This document shows, piece by piece, positions 32,381-40,152 of a DNA stretch of 42,992 nucleotides (the first letter of the stretch is position 1; each line of letters opens with the position of its first letter). Made by a program: the position numbers and the translations under genes. Under the pieces are notes generated by a model. That model ran no database searches. It worked only from the letters and a program-made list of their open reading frames with translations, and had not been told where the DNA came from. The stretch comes from an uncultured Lentisphaeria bacterium (GTDB lineage Bacteria; Verrucomicrobiota; Lentisphaeria; Victivallales; UBA1829), in contig CASEFP010000246.1 in assembly GCA_949287225.1 (NCBI GenBank), positions 1-42,992 on the forward strand, in the 5' to 3' direction.

Positions 32381-35058
32381 TTTCCACTCTCCAGAAGAAC
32401 GGCTTCCCCGTAGGAAGCGGGATCCTTGCCGTCGGCGATCCCGCCGAACCATTCCAGCCAGTGACGGCCCGCGCGGTCGCGGTCGTTGACCAGCACGCTC
32501 AGGCGCAGTTTCAGTCCCGCGCGGCAGCGGATGTTCAGCGTCTCCCACGGAATGGCCGCCTTGTAGTGCAAAACGCCATCGGAAACCGAGCTCTTCGAGA
32601 CCAGATTCGGAATCGGCGCGGCAAGGGGCATCCGGTTGAGGTTCATGCTCGCCCAGACCCACGACCGGTTGTCCGGCGCAAGCCCGAATTCGGCGTAGGC
32701 GGTCTCCTGGATGCCGTCGTTGTTGGCGCGGTACATGTCGGACTGCGGAACGCTGATGCCGATCTGGAGGGAGTCGCCGCTCCAGAGGGACGCGGCGTCG
32801 CCGGAGGGCAGGAATTCGCGGTCCTTCACCTCGCAGGCAAGGTAGAGATACTTTTTATCGCCTGCGAGATAAAGCGTGCCGTCCGGCCTGTCGTATGCCC
32901 TCTTCAGTCCGTGCCGGCTGTAACTGCCGGTCGCCAGCGGATAGGCGCCGCGCGCGGGCCACTGCGCAACAGGCAGGGAAACGGCATTTTCACAATAGGG
33001 GATTCCGACCGGAAGCGGATTGACCGGAAGCTCCAGCGTGAAGGGTTTCCCGCCCGGCGTGGTCAGACGGGCGAAATACCGGGTCGGCGTAGCGGAAACC
33101 GTCCCGCGCGGAAGAGGCAGGACCGTTTCCCCTCCCACCCGGGCGGTTCCGCCGCCGATGACAGTGTTCTTTTCGTTGAGAATCTCCACTTTCGCCTCGT
33201 GTTCTGCCGGATCGTTGGCGCGCAGATGGAAGGAGAGCGCCGCCCGGGCGCCGGCTTCACAGGGTTTCACATCGGCAAGTTCCATCTTCGGCTTGATCCG
33301 CAGAATCTTCTGCCAGATGTAGCGGTTGACGCCGTTCCGGGAGAGCATCAGGAAAAGGTCGCACTCACCGGGCTGCGCGTCGGGAGAGAGGGAGAGTTTC
33401 ATGGTCCAGTCGCGTCCGGAGCCTTCCAGATGAGCTTTACCCGCACGGAACGGCTGAAGCCGGAGTAGCGCCTGATCGGCAAGATGTTCCGGGAGACGGA
33501 TTTTCACCGTCAGCTCGCCGCCGGGGACGGCCGCCATCTCCTCGGGCGTGAAGACCGCCTCGAATTTTCCGGCGGCGAACTGGTCAAGCGTGCCGCCGGA
33601 GATATAGACGGGCCCTTCCCCGAGCGTCAGTTTCAGGATGCCGTCCCTGATGTGGGCTTTGGAACGGCGGCCGCACATGTCGACGATCTCGGCTTCCGGC
33701 GCCTGGAACGCGAGCTGCATCTGAACGGGTTCGGGCATCAGGGAATACGCGACAAGCATGGGTTTTCCCGCCTTCTCAAAGAGCCAGACGCGCATCGTAC
33801 GCCCGACATTGAGTTCCCGCAGAAGTTTTGCGTTGTAGAGCATCCGCGACGCGGTCGCCCACGCGGCGAAGGAGGGTTTCGGCTGATAGACCTTGCTCCC
33901 CGGCTCCTGTTTGCGGATCAGGGCGAAGTCCAGTTCGCGCTGGGAGGTCGCCTCGTTCCAGAGCCCGATGTGCCAGACGCACGCCTTGAGGTTGCGGATC
34001 GTGAAGTTGAGCAGCATCACGCGGGCGAGATAGGCCCCCTGCTGGTATTCGGTCACTTCGCCGCCGGGCTTGGCGGAGTAGCCGATTTCGCTGATGTACA
34101 TCGGAACCGGATGTCCGGCGATCTCGGAAAGTTCACGGTTCAGGCGGTTGAGCGTTTCGACGTATCCGGCAAGGTCGGGATTCTGCGCGCCGGGGATGTA
34201 GGGGTGGAGCATGACACCGTCGATCAGACGGTCGACGCCATGGTTTTTGTAGTAGCCGACATACTGGTTGTACTGGTTGGCATTCATCGGGTTGATGCAG
34301 ATTCCGGCGATGGCGGCTTCGGGATCGACCTTGCGGACGATGCGGCTTTCAAAACGGATGATGTCCATCACATCCTTCATCGTGCCGTGGAAATTTTCGC
34401 CGACCATCGGCTCGTTCTGGGTCTCCCAGACCTGCACAAGCCCCTTGCGGGAGAGGATGTCCTTTTCCAGTTTCTTCTCCAGGGCCGGCCACTCCTCCTT
34501 CTTGACAGGAACCATCCTCTTGAATGGGTTGAGGATGTTCATGCAGCGGATGATGTTGACCGGCTCGCGCGCCGCGATCTGTTCCGCGGTCGGCGCGACA
34601 GCCTGAAAATCCTTTTTCTGGAACAATGTGAAGAAAAGCTGGCGGTCCCATTTGGCGCCGCCGAGCCGCCGCAGTTCGGGATTCAGTCCGCCCCATACGC
34701 CGAAGGCGGGCTGTTCGGTGGTGTAGTAATCCGCGGGGAGCGGAGTGGTGAGGGCAAAAGTGGTCCGCGCGCTTTTCACGCTTTTCCCGTTTTCGATCAC
34801 CTCGGCTGTAAGCGCATAATAGTCGGGTTCGGTGATCTGGATGGTGAGCTCGGGTCTGCCCTGCTCGGATTCCGCGGAAAAGAGTTCTCTTCCGAGCGCA
34901 TCCGTTCCGCGGACTTTCAGGGTTCCCGTTCCGGCCCCATATGTGACCTTGAGCGGAAACCCTGTTTCAAAAATCCGGATGTCGCCGGGGAAATGAAAAA
35001 CTATTCCCCTATTTTTTTTTTTGATCCGCGGACACGGTTTCGACCTGAAGATTGTCAA
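32377..35058 (-). CDS. clan GH-A glycoside hydrolase part with C-terminal carbohydrate-binding domain (second frame of a split gene)
   Basis: The frame codes for a beta domain (about 18-105, IVFHFPGDIRIFETGFPLKV), a TIM-barrel glycoside hydrolase of clan GH-A (about 115-430) with acid/base E216 in WETQNEP and nucleophile E324 in MYISEIGYS, beta-rich linkers, and a C-terminal CBM9/DOMON-like sugar-binding domain (about 720-893). It has no signal peptide and no convincing start: the only start-like codon before the beta domain is a TTG at 35058, inside the upstream frame. Deleting one A from the A11 run at 35012-35022 joins it to the upstream secreted protein, giving 1222 residues. The GH family could be GH39- or GH5-like; substrate unknown. 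Confidence 0.8.
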   Translation of the reverse strand: MTIFRSKPCPRIKKKNRGIVFHFPGDIRIFETGFPLKVTYGAGTGTLKVRGTDALGRELFSAESEQGRPELTIQITEPDYYALTAEVIENGKSVKSARTTFALTTPLPADYYTTEQPAFGVWGGLNPELRRLGGAKWDRQLFFTLFQKKDFQAVAPTAEQIAAREPVNIIRCMNILNPFKRMVPVKKEEWPALEKKLEKDILSRKGLVQVWETQNEPMVGENFHGTMKDVMDIIRFESRIVRKVDPEAAIAGICINPMNANQYNQYVGYYKNHGVDRLIDGVMLHPYIPGAQNPDLAGYVETLNRLNRELSEIAGHPVPMYISEIGYSAKPGGEVTEYQQGAYLARVMLLNFTIRNLKACVWHIGLWNEATSQRELDFALIRKQEPGSKVYQPKPSFAAWATASRMLYNAKLLRELNVGRTMRVWLFEKAGKPMLVAYSLMPEPVQMQLAFQAPEAEIVDMCGRRSKAHIRDGILKLTLGEGPVYISGGTLDQFAAGKFEAVFTPEEMAAVPGGELTVKIRLPEHLADQALLRLQPFRAGKAHLEGSGRDWTMKLSLSPDAQPGECDLFLMLSRNGVNRYIWQKILRIKPKMELADVKPCEAGARAALSFHLRANDPAEHEAKVEILNEKNTVIGGGTARVGGETVLPLPRGTVSATPTRYFARLTTPGGKPFTLELPVNPLPVGIPYCENAVSLPVAQWPARGAYPLATGSYSRHGLKRAYDRPDGTLYLAGDKKYLYLACEVKDREFLPSGDAASLWSGDSLQIGISVPQSDMYRANNDGIQETAYAEFGLAPDNRSWVWASMNLNRMPLAAPIPNLVSKSSVSDGVLHYKAAIPWETLNIRCRAGLKLRLSVLVNDRDRAGRHWLEWFGGIADGKDPASYGEAVLLESGK

Positions 35059-36046
35059 GATAGATGCTTCCGGGATTCGTGCCGGGCTTCACGTGCCAGT
35101 AGAACATCAGGTTCTCCACCTTGGTTCCGCGCCAGTTGTCGGGGAACGGGCCGAGTTCATATTCAAAAGTCTTGAATTCACCCTCGACCGGAACCGGATC
35201 GGCAAAACGCTTCTGCTCGCCCTTTGGAGCGAAATAGGCAAGCGGAGTCCTGCCGCGCATCAGCACGCCGAGCGTCAGCCGGGGGCCGTTCTCCGGCACG
35301 GAGCTTTTCGCATCGAAGCGCAGCGTATAGATTTCACCCGGTTTCATCGGAATCGCCTGGACAAGATCCACGACCTTGTCTTCCGGCGTGACCTTCAGGC
35401 TTTTGCGCCCGTGGCTTGCTGCGGAGGAGACAACCTCGGCACATTTGCGGCGGTTGACCCAGTACTGGGCAAGCCCCTGTTCAAAGGAACCGTTTTTCAG
35501 AATGGATTTCGCGGAGGTCTTGGCAGCGGGACGGAGTTCGACGGAAAGATTGTCGAGATTGACCTTGCCGCCCTCTTTGGATCCGGTGATATTGAAATAG
35601 ATCATCAGCTTTTTGACCGGATTCTTCCCGACGGCTTCCGGGAACGGACCGAGTTCAAGGCTCATGCGTTTGTATTCCGCCGTGAGCGGGAACGGTTTGT
35701 TCAGATCGGGATCGCTGAAGAAAGAAAGCGGCTTACTGCCCTGGAGCATGATCTGCATCTTGAGCTGCGCGTCCGTGGCCTTCGCGTCAAAGCTGATCTT
35801 GTAATACTGATCCGGCTCATAGTTGAGTCCCTGCACGACGCTGACGGTCTTCCCGGGAACAACGCGGACGACAAGACTCTGTTTTCCGTCGGTCGGATCG
35901 CCGGGTTCGACACGCGCGGAAGCCGGACGGTTGATCCAGTATCCGCTGGTTCCCTGTTCAAACGACGGATTGAGGAACACCGGTGCGGCATGAAGCGCGG
36001 CGCAGACGCAGAGCACGCTTCCGGACAGGAGCAGTTTTCCTTTCAT
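35009..36046 (-). CDS. secreted protein with two carbohydrate-binding-like domains (first frame of a split gene)
   Basis: As read, 345 residues. Signal peptide MKGKLLLSGSVLCVCAALHA is followed by two similar beta-sandwich domains of the CBM4/9 type. Domain one begins APVFLNPSFEQGTSGYWINR and ends VNLDNLSVEL. Domain two begins KSILKNGSFEQGLAQYWVNR and ends GSIYLDNLQVET. Translation then reads SADQKKK and stops within the A11 run. ATG at 36046 has AAAGGA at 8 nt; another ATG at 36055 is possible. The protein ends exactly where the glycoside hydrolase frame begins. A binding-only product, a fused enzyme, or both could be made. Confidence 0.82.
   Translation of the reverse strand: MKGKLLLSGSVLCVCAALHAAPVFLNPSFEQGTSGYWINRPASARVEPGDPTDGKQSLVVRVVPGKTVSVVQGLNYEPDQYYKISFDAKATDAQLKMQIMLQGSKPLSFFSDPDLNKPFPLTAEYKRMSLELGPFPEAVGKNPVKKLMIYFNITGSKEGGKVNLDNLSVELRPAAKTSAKSILKNGSFEQGLAQYWVNRRKCAEVVSSAASHGRKSLKVTPEDKVVDLVQAIPMKPGEIYTLRFDAKSSVPENGPRLTLGVLMRGRTPLAYFAPKGEQKRFADPVPVEGEFKTFEYELGPFPDNWRGTKVENLMFYWHVKPGTNPGSIYLDNLQVETVSADQKKK
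35012..35022. other. A11 homopolymer at the junction of two frames (possible slippage or frameshift site)
   Basis: Eleven T on the plus strand read as A11 in the coding direction. In the first frame the run gives Gln-Lys-Lys-Lys then TAG. With A10 it reads on without interruption into the hydrolase frame (KKNRGIVFHF). Runs of nine or more A are known sites of RNA polymerase slippage in bacteria, and also of sequencing error. Confidence 0.75.
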
Positions 36047-36107
36047 AATCTTCATCCTTTCCTTGAATTTTATGACAATCTGTTCATAATCACACGGGGA
36101 AAAGCAA

Positions 36108-36842
36108 TCAGTTGACATTCCGTCTTCTGATGGACTCGTTGTAATACCACTCCTGCACACGCGGGAAAAGGTTGATCATCTGCTCTCCGCCGATCGGGCG
36201 AACGCCACCGTCCAGAAATCCCAGATTCGCCTTGCTGCTGTGACGGATGGAGACCGAGCCTTCCTTGCCTGTATTCCAGCTGAGAACAGCATGTCCTTTT
36301 ACCACACTGGGACTCATTTTGGTTTTATCGGAGGGAACATAAAGACTGTCACCGGTCAGCCAGACAATGGAAGGCGATTTTTTAGGAATTGCACTATAGA
36401 TATTGACGAAATAGCCGGCATTGTCTATAATATGCGACTGATCACTGTTCTGTGTGATGTCACGATTCAGCCCATAGGTATAAAGTGCGTCGGGATTGTC
36501 TTTCCAGGGAGTTTTCTGATTCTGCTTGGGACACAGGAAAACCTTGCCTGTCGGAATGTATTTCTGACGGTAAAGAACGTTCGTCCAGTAAACAAGGTTC
36601 TCCGGAACTGCCTTGAGAAGCGTTCCCTTGTAGTCATCCGCATACAGTTGCAGTGCCATGGTGCACTGTTTCACATTCCCGACACACTGCGTGGCTTTGG
36701 CGCGTTCACGTGCCTTGCTCAGCGCGGGCAGCAGCATGGAGGCGAGGATTGCAATAATCGCAATCACGATGAGGAGTTCGATCAGGGTGAAACGGGTCCT
36801 GTTTCGGAGTTGTGGAGCATTCATCATAACGATTCCTTTCAT
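36108..36842 (-). CDS. prepilin-type N-terminal cleavage/methylation (pseudopilin-like) protein
   Basis: A 244-residue protein. Leader with RTR before the cleavage site, then [20 protein letters not shown] and [20 protein letters not shown]. The C-terminal part carries an intact H-x9-DG motif ([14 protein letters not shown]). ATG at 36842 has GGAGG at 7 nt; a second in-frame start at 36827 also has AAGGA. It lies 12 nt after the LacI stop and 61 nt before the carbohydrate-binding gene, so the same regulator-prepilin-enzyme order seen at 8.6-11.6 kb is repeated. It is expected to be processed by a prepilin peptidase and anchored in the inner membrane. Confidence 0.9.
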   Translation of the reverse strand: MKGIVMMNAPQLRNRTRFTLIELLIVIAIIAILASMLLPALSKARERAKATQCVGNVKQCTMALQLYADDYKGTLLKAVPENLVYWTNVLYRQKYIPTGKVFLCPKQNQKTPWKDNPDALYTYGLNRDITQNSDQSHIIDNAGYFVNIYSAIPKKSPSIVWLTGDSLYVPSDKTKMSPSVVKGHAVLSWNTGKEGSVSIRHSSKANLGFLDGGVRPIGGEQMINLFPRVQEWYYNESIRRRNVN

Positions 36843-36854
36843 TGCTTATCCTCC

Positions 36855-37853
36855 TTAACGACTTGAATTCCGTAAAATAAGTTCCGTCGGGATCACAACA
36901 TCCCGGCGCTCAAAATTTCCAGTGCTTGAAATCCGCTCAAGAAGGAGCTTCGCCGCGGCAACCCCGGTCTCGAAGGAGAACTGGTCCACCGTCGTAAGAC
37001 ACGGCCGCACAAGGGAACACAACGGAAGATTCCCGAAACCGGTGACGGCAAGTTCCTCAGGAACATGAATTCCCAGATCCCAGGCGGCATTCAGCGCCTC
37101 ACGGGCAATATAATCATTATAACAGACAATCACATCGGGACGGTCGGAACGCTCCATCAGGGAACGAGCTGCGGCATAGGCCCCCTGAAACGCCTCGTCC
37201 GCCACCGTCAGAAGCGAGGCGTCGATCGGAAGATTGTGTTCGAACATCGCCTCAAGAAACCCTCTCCTGCGTTCCTCGCCCGAACTGGTCGAAGGAAACG
37301 CGATCACGCCGAAGCGCTTGTAACCATTTGCGATCAAATGAGATACAAGATCATGCATCCCCTTTGCATTGTCGCATCCCACATAGTCGAAATCGTGTCC
37401 CGGCCAGCGCTGGTCAATCACCACGACCGGACAGTGGATGTTCCGCAGTTCGGCAAGGCGCTCAGCGGGATCGGCGGATTCCGGCGGAAAGAGGAGAATC
37501 CCGTCCACCCGGCGGCGCGCGAAACGCCCGAGCAGCTCGATTTTATCCTTGACGAGTTTGTCCCACTGGATCACGAAGGAATCATAGTTGTTTTCATGGA
37601 GAACCTGCTGGATTCCCTCCATCACCTGACCGGCGAACTGACAGCGGAAGTTGTTGTAGGCGATGCCGATGCTGCGGCTCTGACCGGTCTGCATGCACTG
37701 CACCATCGCGTTGGGCTGATACCCGTATTTCCGTGCGACTTCGGCGACCCGCTGCGCCGTGGAACGGCGGATCGCCGGATTCCCCTTCAGCGCCTTGGAG
37801 ACCGTCGATTCGGACAGTCCGCAGATTCTTCCGATTTCCTTCAGTGATATCAT
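36855..37853 (-). CDS. LacI-family transcriptional regulator
   Basis: A 332-residue repressor. The N-terminal helix-turn-helix SLKEIGRICGLSESTVSKAL and the hinge region GYQPNAMVQCMQTG are typical, followed by a full sugar-sensing domain (VDGILLFPPES, VAVTGFGNLPLCSLVRPCLT-like and TTVDQ stretches). It heads the operon that holds the prepilin-like protein, the carbohydrate-binding/glycoside-hydrolase gene and the SGNH hydrolase. An 18-bp palindrome over its -35 box suggests autorepression of the whole operon, relieved by an oligosaccharide. Confidence 0.95.
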   Translation of the reverse strand: MISLKEIGRICGLSESTVSKALKGNPAIRRSTAQRVAEVARKYGYQPNAMVQCMQTGQSRSIGIAYNNFRCQFAGQVMEGIQQVLHENNYDSFVIQWDKLVKDKIELLGRFARRRVDGILLFPPESADPAERLAELRNIHCPVVVIDQRWPGHDFDYVGCDNAKGMHDLVSHLIANGYKRFGVIAFPSTSSGEERRRGFLEAMFEHNLPIDASLLTVADEAFQGAYAAARSLMERSDRPDVIVCYNDYIAREALNAAWDLGIHVPEELAVTGFGNLPLCSLVRPCLTTVDQFSFETGVAAAKLLLERISSTGNFERRDVVIPTELILRNSSR

Positions 37854-37888
37854 TCCGGCATCTCTCTTGATTTTTGTTTTCTCTATAC

Positions 37889-37916
37889 ATTATAATCAAA
37901 ACCAGAAAAATTTCAA
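37889..37916 (-). promoter_or_regulatory. promoter of the LacI-led operon
   Basis: On the minus strand TTGAAA (37911-37916) and TATAAT (37889-37894) lie 16 nt apart, about 35 nt before the LacI start. Confidence 0.65.
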
Positions 37917-37927
37917 GTACTTGAAAT
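37910..37927. promoter_or_regulatory. 18-bp perfect palindrome, candidate LacI-type operator
   Basis: ATTTCAAGTACTTGAAAT is perfectly self-complementary and contains the -35 box of the LacI-led operon. LacI-family operators are palindromes of this size, usually with a central CG; here the centre is TA. Binding would occlude RNA polymerase. Confidence 0.65.
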
Positions 37928-37984
37928 AATTTTTTCCGGATTATTTTTAAAAATCTGCACTTTCACTTTTTTTCCGTTTCACTC

Positions 37985-38012
37985 TTGACAAATCGCTCAG
38001 GATGGTTATAAT
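37985..38012 (+). promoter_or_regulatory. consensus sigma70 promoter of the serine hydrolase/GH89 operon
   Basis: TTGACA (37985-37990) and TATAAT (38007-38012) are both perfect boxes, 16 nt apart. A promoter this strong normally needs a repressor. Confidence 0.8.
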
Positions 38013-38032
38013 GATACATGATATAATATTTT

Positions 38033-38052
38033 TTATACAACAAAAAGTATAA
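38033..38052. promoter_or_regulatory. inverted repeat in the leader, candidate operator
   Basis: TTATAC (38033-38038) and GTATAA (38047-38052) form a 6-bp inverted repeat around an A-rich 8-bp centre, between the strong promoter and the regulator start at 38071. It may be the site of that regulator. Confidence 0.35.
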
Positions 38053-38070
38053 CAAAAAAAAGGAAACGCG

Positions 38071-39147
38071 ATGAAACGGGAAAAAATTCTTGAAGAGATT
38101 CTCGGAGAACTTTCCGCCGGGAAATTCGGTTCGCCCGGGGAGCGTTTCCTGACGACGCGGGAACTGGGAGTCCGGAAGAATATCTCCCTGAAAACCGCAT
38201 TCCATATCATCGAGGAACTGCGCGACCTGTCCGTAATCCGGAAAGAAGGGCGGGATTACCGGATCGCAGCGCTGACGCCGCCGCAGAGCCGCGAGAACGG
38301 GCGGATGCTGCTCGGCTTTCTGGCGACCTGTCTGGAAAGCCCTTATTTTGCGACACTTGCCTGTCATGCCGAGGAGTTCGCGCACTCAATCGGGGCCAGC
38401 CTGATCATCGCTTCAAGCAATTACGATTTCAAGACGGAATGCGAACGGCTGAAAATGTTTGCGCGGCAGGGAGTTTCGGGAATCATGATCTGTCCATGGG
38501 CCTCCACGCCCGAGGAGGAGGCTTTCTATACCACGCTTGACGTACCGTATGTCATGCTAGGGCGCCGTCTTGCGTCGCTGGAGTGTGATTCGGTTCTGGT
38601 CAACAGCCAGAAGGCTGCGCAGGAGATGGCCTCCCACCTTGTCGCGCAGGGAATCGGAGAGTTCGCCTACATCGGGCAGTCCGGAAAGCGCAGCGACGAG
38701 CGGCTGCTCGGATTCCGAGCGGGGCTTCTGGCGCACGGGATTCTTCTCAATGAGGAAAACATCCTCCAGCTGGACTACAACGCTCCGGACACATGCCGCG
38801 CGGAAATCGCGCGGATCCTGCGGCGGGAACGCGCCGGACGGCTGGGTATTTTCTGCTATCACGACCTCTTCGCCACGCGCACCATTAATCTCTGTCACGA
38901 GCTGAAAATCTCCGTGCCCGACGAGGCGGCCGTCGCGGGATTCGACGATCTGCCGGTGGCTTCGGAAATCTATCCGCCGCTTACAACCGTATCTTATCCC
39001 GTGCGCGACATCGCGCGCATCGCCTTTGAAACGCTGTATGCAAGAATCAAATTCCATATGCCCGCCCGGGGCGTCTGCCGCTATCTCGACTCACGCCTCG
39101 TGATCCGGCAGAGCACGGTAAAATCAGCAAAGGAGCAGCCGGCATGA
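38071..39147 (+). CDS. LacI-like sensor regulator with divergent GntR-like DNA-binding domain
   Basis: A 358-residue regulator. The first about 68 residues form a short winged helix of GntR style (MKREKILEEILGELSAGKFG, then FLTTRELGVRKNISLKTAFH, wing VIRKEGRDYRI), without the classical GntR RGKGTF wing. The rest (about 78-350) is a LacI-type sugar sensor with the family's VAGFDDLPVASEIYPPLTTV near the end. It leads an operon with a serine hydrolase (4-base overlap), a TIM-barrel protein and a GH89-like gene, and it is divergent from the LacI-led operon. The start has AAGGA at 6 nt. The sensed sugar is unknown. Confidence 0.85.
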   Translation: MKREKILEEILGELSAGKFGSPGERFLTTRELGVRKNISLKTAFHIIEELRDLSVIRKEGRDYRIAALTPPQSRENGRMLLGFLATCLESPYFATLACHAEEFAHSIGASLIIASSNYDFKTECERLKMFARQGVSGIMICPWASTPEEEAFYTTLDVPYVMLGRRLASLECDSVLVNSQKAAQEMASHLVAQGIGEFAYIGQSGKRSDERLLGFRAGLLAHGILLNEENILQLDYNAPDTCRAEIARILRRERAGRLGIFCYHDLFATRTINLCHELKISVPDEAAVAGFDDLPVASEIYPPLTTVSYPVRDIARIAFETLYARIKFHMPARGVCRYLDSRLVIRQSTVKSAKEQPA

Positions 39148-40130
39148 AGCATCCAGCCCGTCAGATTGAATCCGGCCTGATCGACGGAGCCGTCGTGCTC
39201 GGCGGAACGCGCCATGAAGATTTCATACGCTTTGTCAGCGGAACAGCCGACAGGAAGACTGGCGCACCGATGTGCGAGAACAGCGTCTTCGACATCGCCA
39301 GTCTTACCAAAGTCGTTGGAACAGCGCCGCTTCTGGCATTCTGCATCGAGAAGGGACTGGTCGACTTTGATGCGCCGTTCACGGAGTATCTCCCGTATCG
39401 CGGCAACCTTCCCGCACCCGTCACCGTGCGCCATCTCGCGACTCATTGCTCCGGGGTGCAGATCAACTATCCATATTTCCCCGGGGAGGCGGAAAAAATG
39501 GTGCAGGCCATTCTCGCCGAGGATTTTGCACGTCCGCCGGAAACCCTCTATGAATATACCTGCACCAATTACATCCTGCTCGGACTCCTGATCGAAAGAG
39601 TGACCAGTTGCAGACTGGAGGAGCTTGCTGCGGAACGCATTTTCGCGCCGCTCGGCATGACGGACACACGCTGGGGCGCGCCGCCGGAGGGAGCGCTTAC
39701 GCGGACGATCCGGACCATCAACGCGGATCCGGGCGTGATCTCCGACCACGGCGCGCGCGCCATCGCTCCGCACCGGATCGGGAACGCGGGGATCTTTTCG
39801 ACGGCGGACGATCTGGCGAAATTCTGCCGCATGATGCTTGACGGCGGAGGCGGCCTGTTCCGGCGCGAAACAAGGGAACTCTTTTTCCGAAATCAGGCGC
39901 CGCGGAACATGGCAGCGCGCTCGCTCGGCTGGAATCTGGATCCCTCCTATATTCCGCATGGTCTCTCGAAAGCGGCGATTTACCACACGGGCTGGACCGG
40001 GCAGGCAATGTGGATCGACCCGGAAACGGAACGGTTTCTTCTGGTGCTCACCAACCGCTTCGGCGATTCGATCGCATCCTGGAAAGGACGTCTGGCAATC
40101 GCCTCGGAAGCGCTCGATACCATTTCATAA
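39144..40130 (+). CDS. serine hydrolase of the class C beta-lactamase/esterase family
   Basis: A 328-residue protein. Catalytic S53-x2-K56 (ASLTKVVGT). The second motif, usually YSN, reads Y138-T-C140 in YEYTCTNYILLG. The KTG-like box reads HTG (281-283, YHTGWTGQAMW). No signal peptide is seen, so a cytoplasmic esterase or amidase is more likely than a penicillin-binding protein. It is coupled to the regulator gene by an ATGA overlap. The Cys in place of Asn in motif two is unusual and may alter the activity. Confidence 0.87.
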   Translation: MKHPARQIESGLIDGAVVLGGTRHEDFIRFVSGTADRKTGAPMCENSVFDIASLTKVVGTAPLLAFCIEKGLVDFDAPFTEYLPYRGNLPAPVTVRHLATHCSGVQINYPYFPGEAEKMVQAILAEDFARPPETLYEYTCTNYILLGLLIERVTSCRLEELAAERIFAPLGMTDTRWGAPPEGALTRTIRTINADPGVISDHGARAIAPHRIGNAGIFSTADDLAKFCRMMLDGGGGLFRRETRELFFRNQAPRNMAARSLGWNLDPSYIPHGLSKAAIYHTGWTGQAMWIDPETERFLLVLTNRFGDSIASWKGRLAIASEALDTIS

Positions 40131-40152
40131 ACCCAACACAGGAAAAGAAAAA

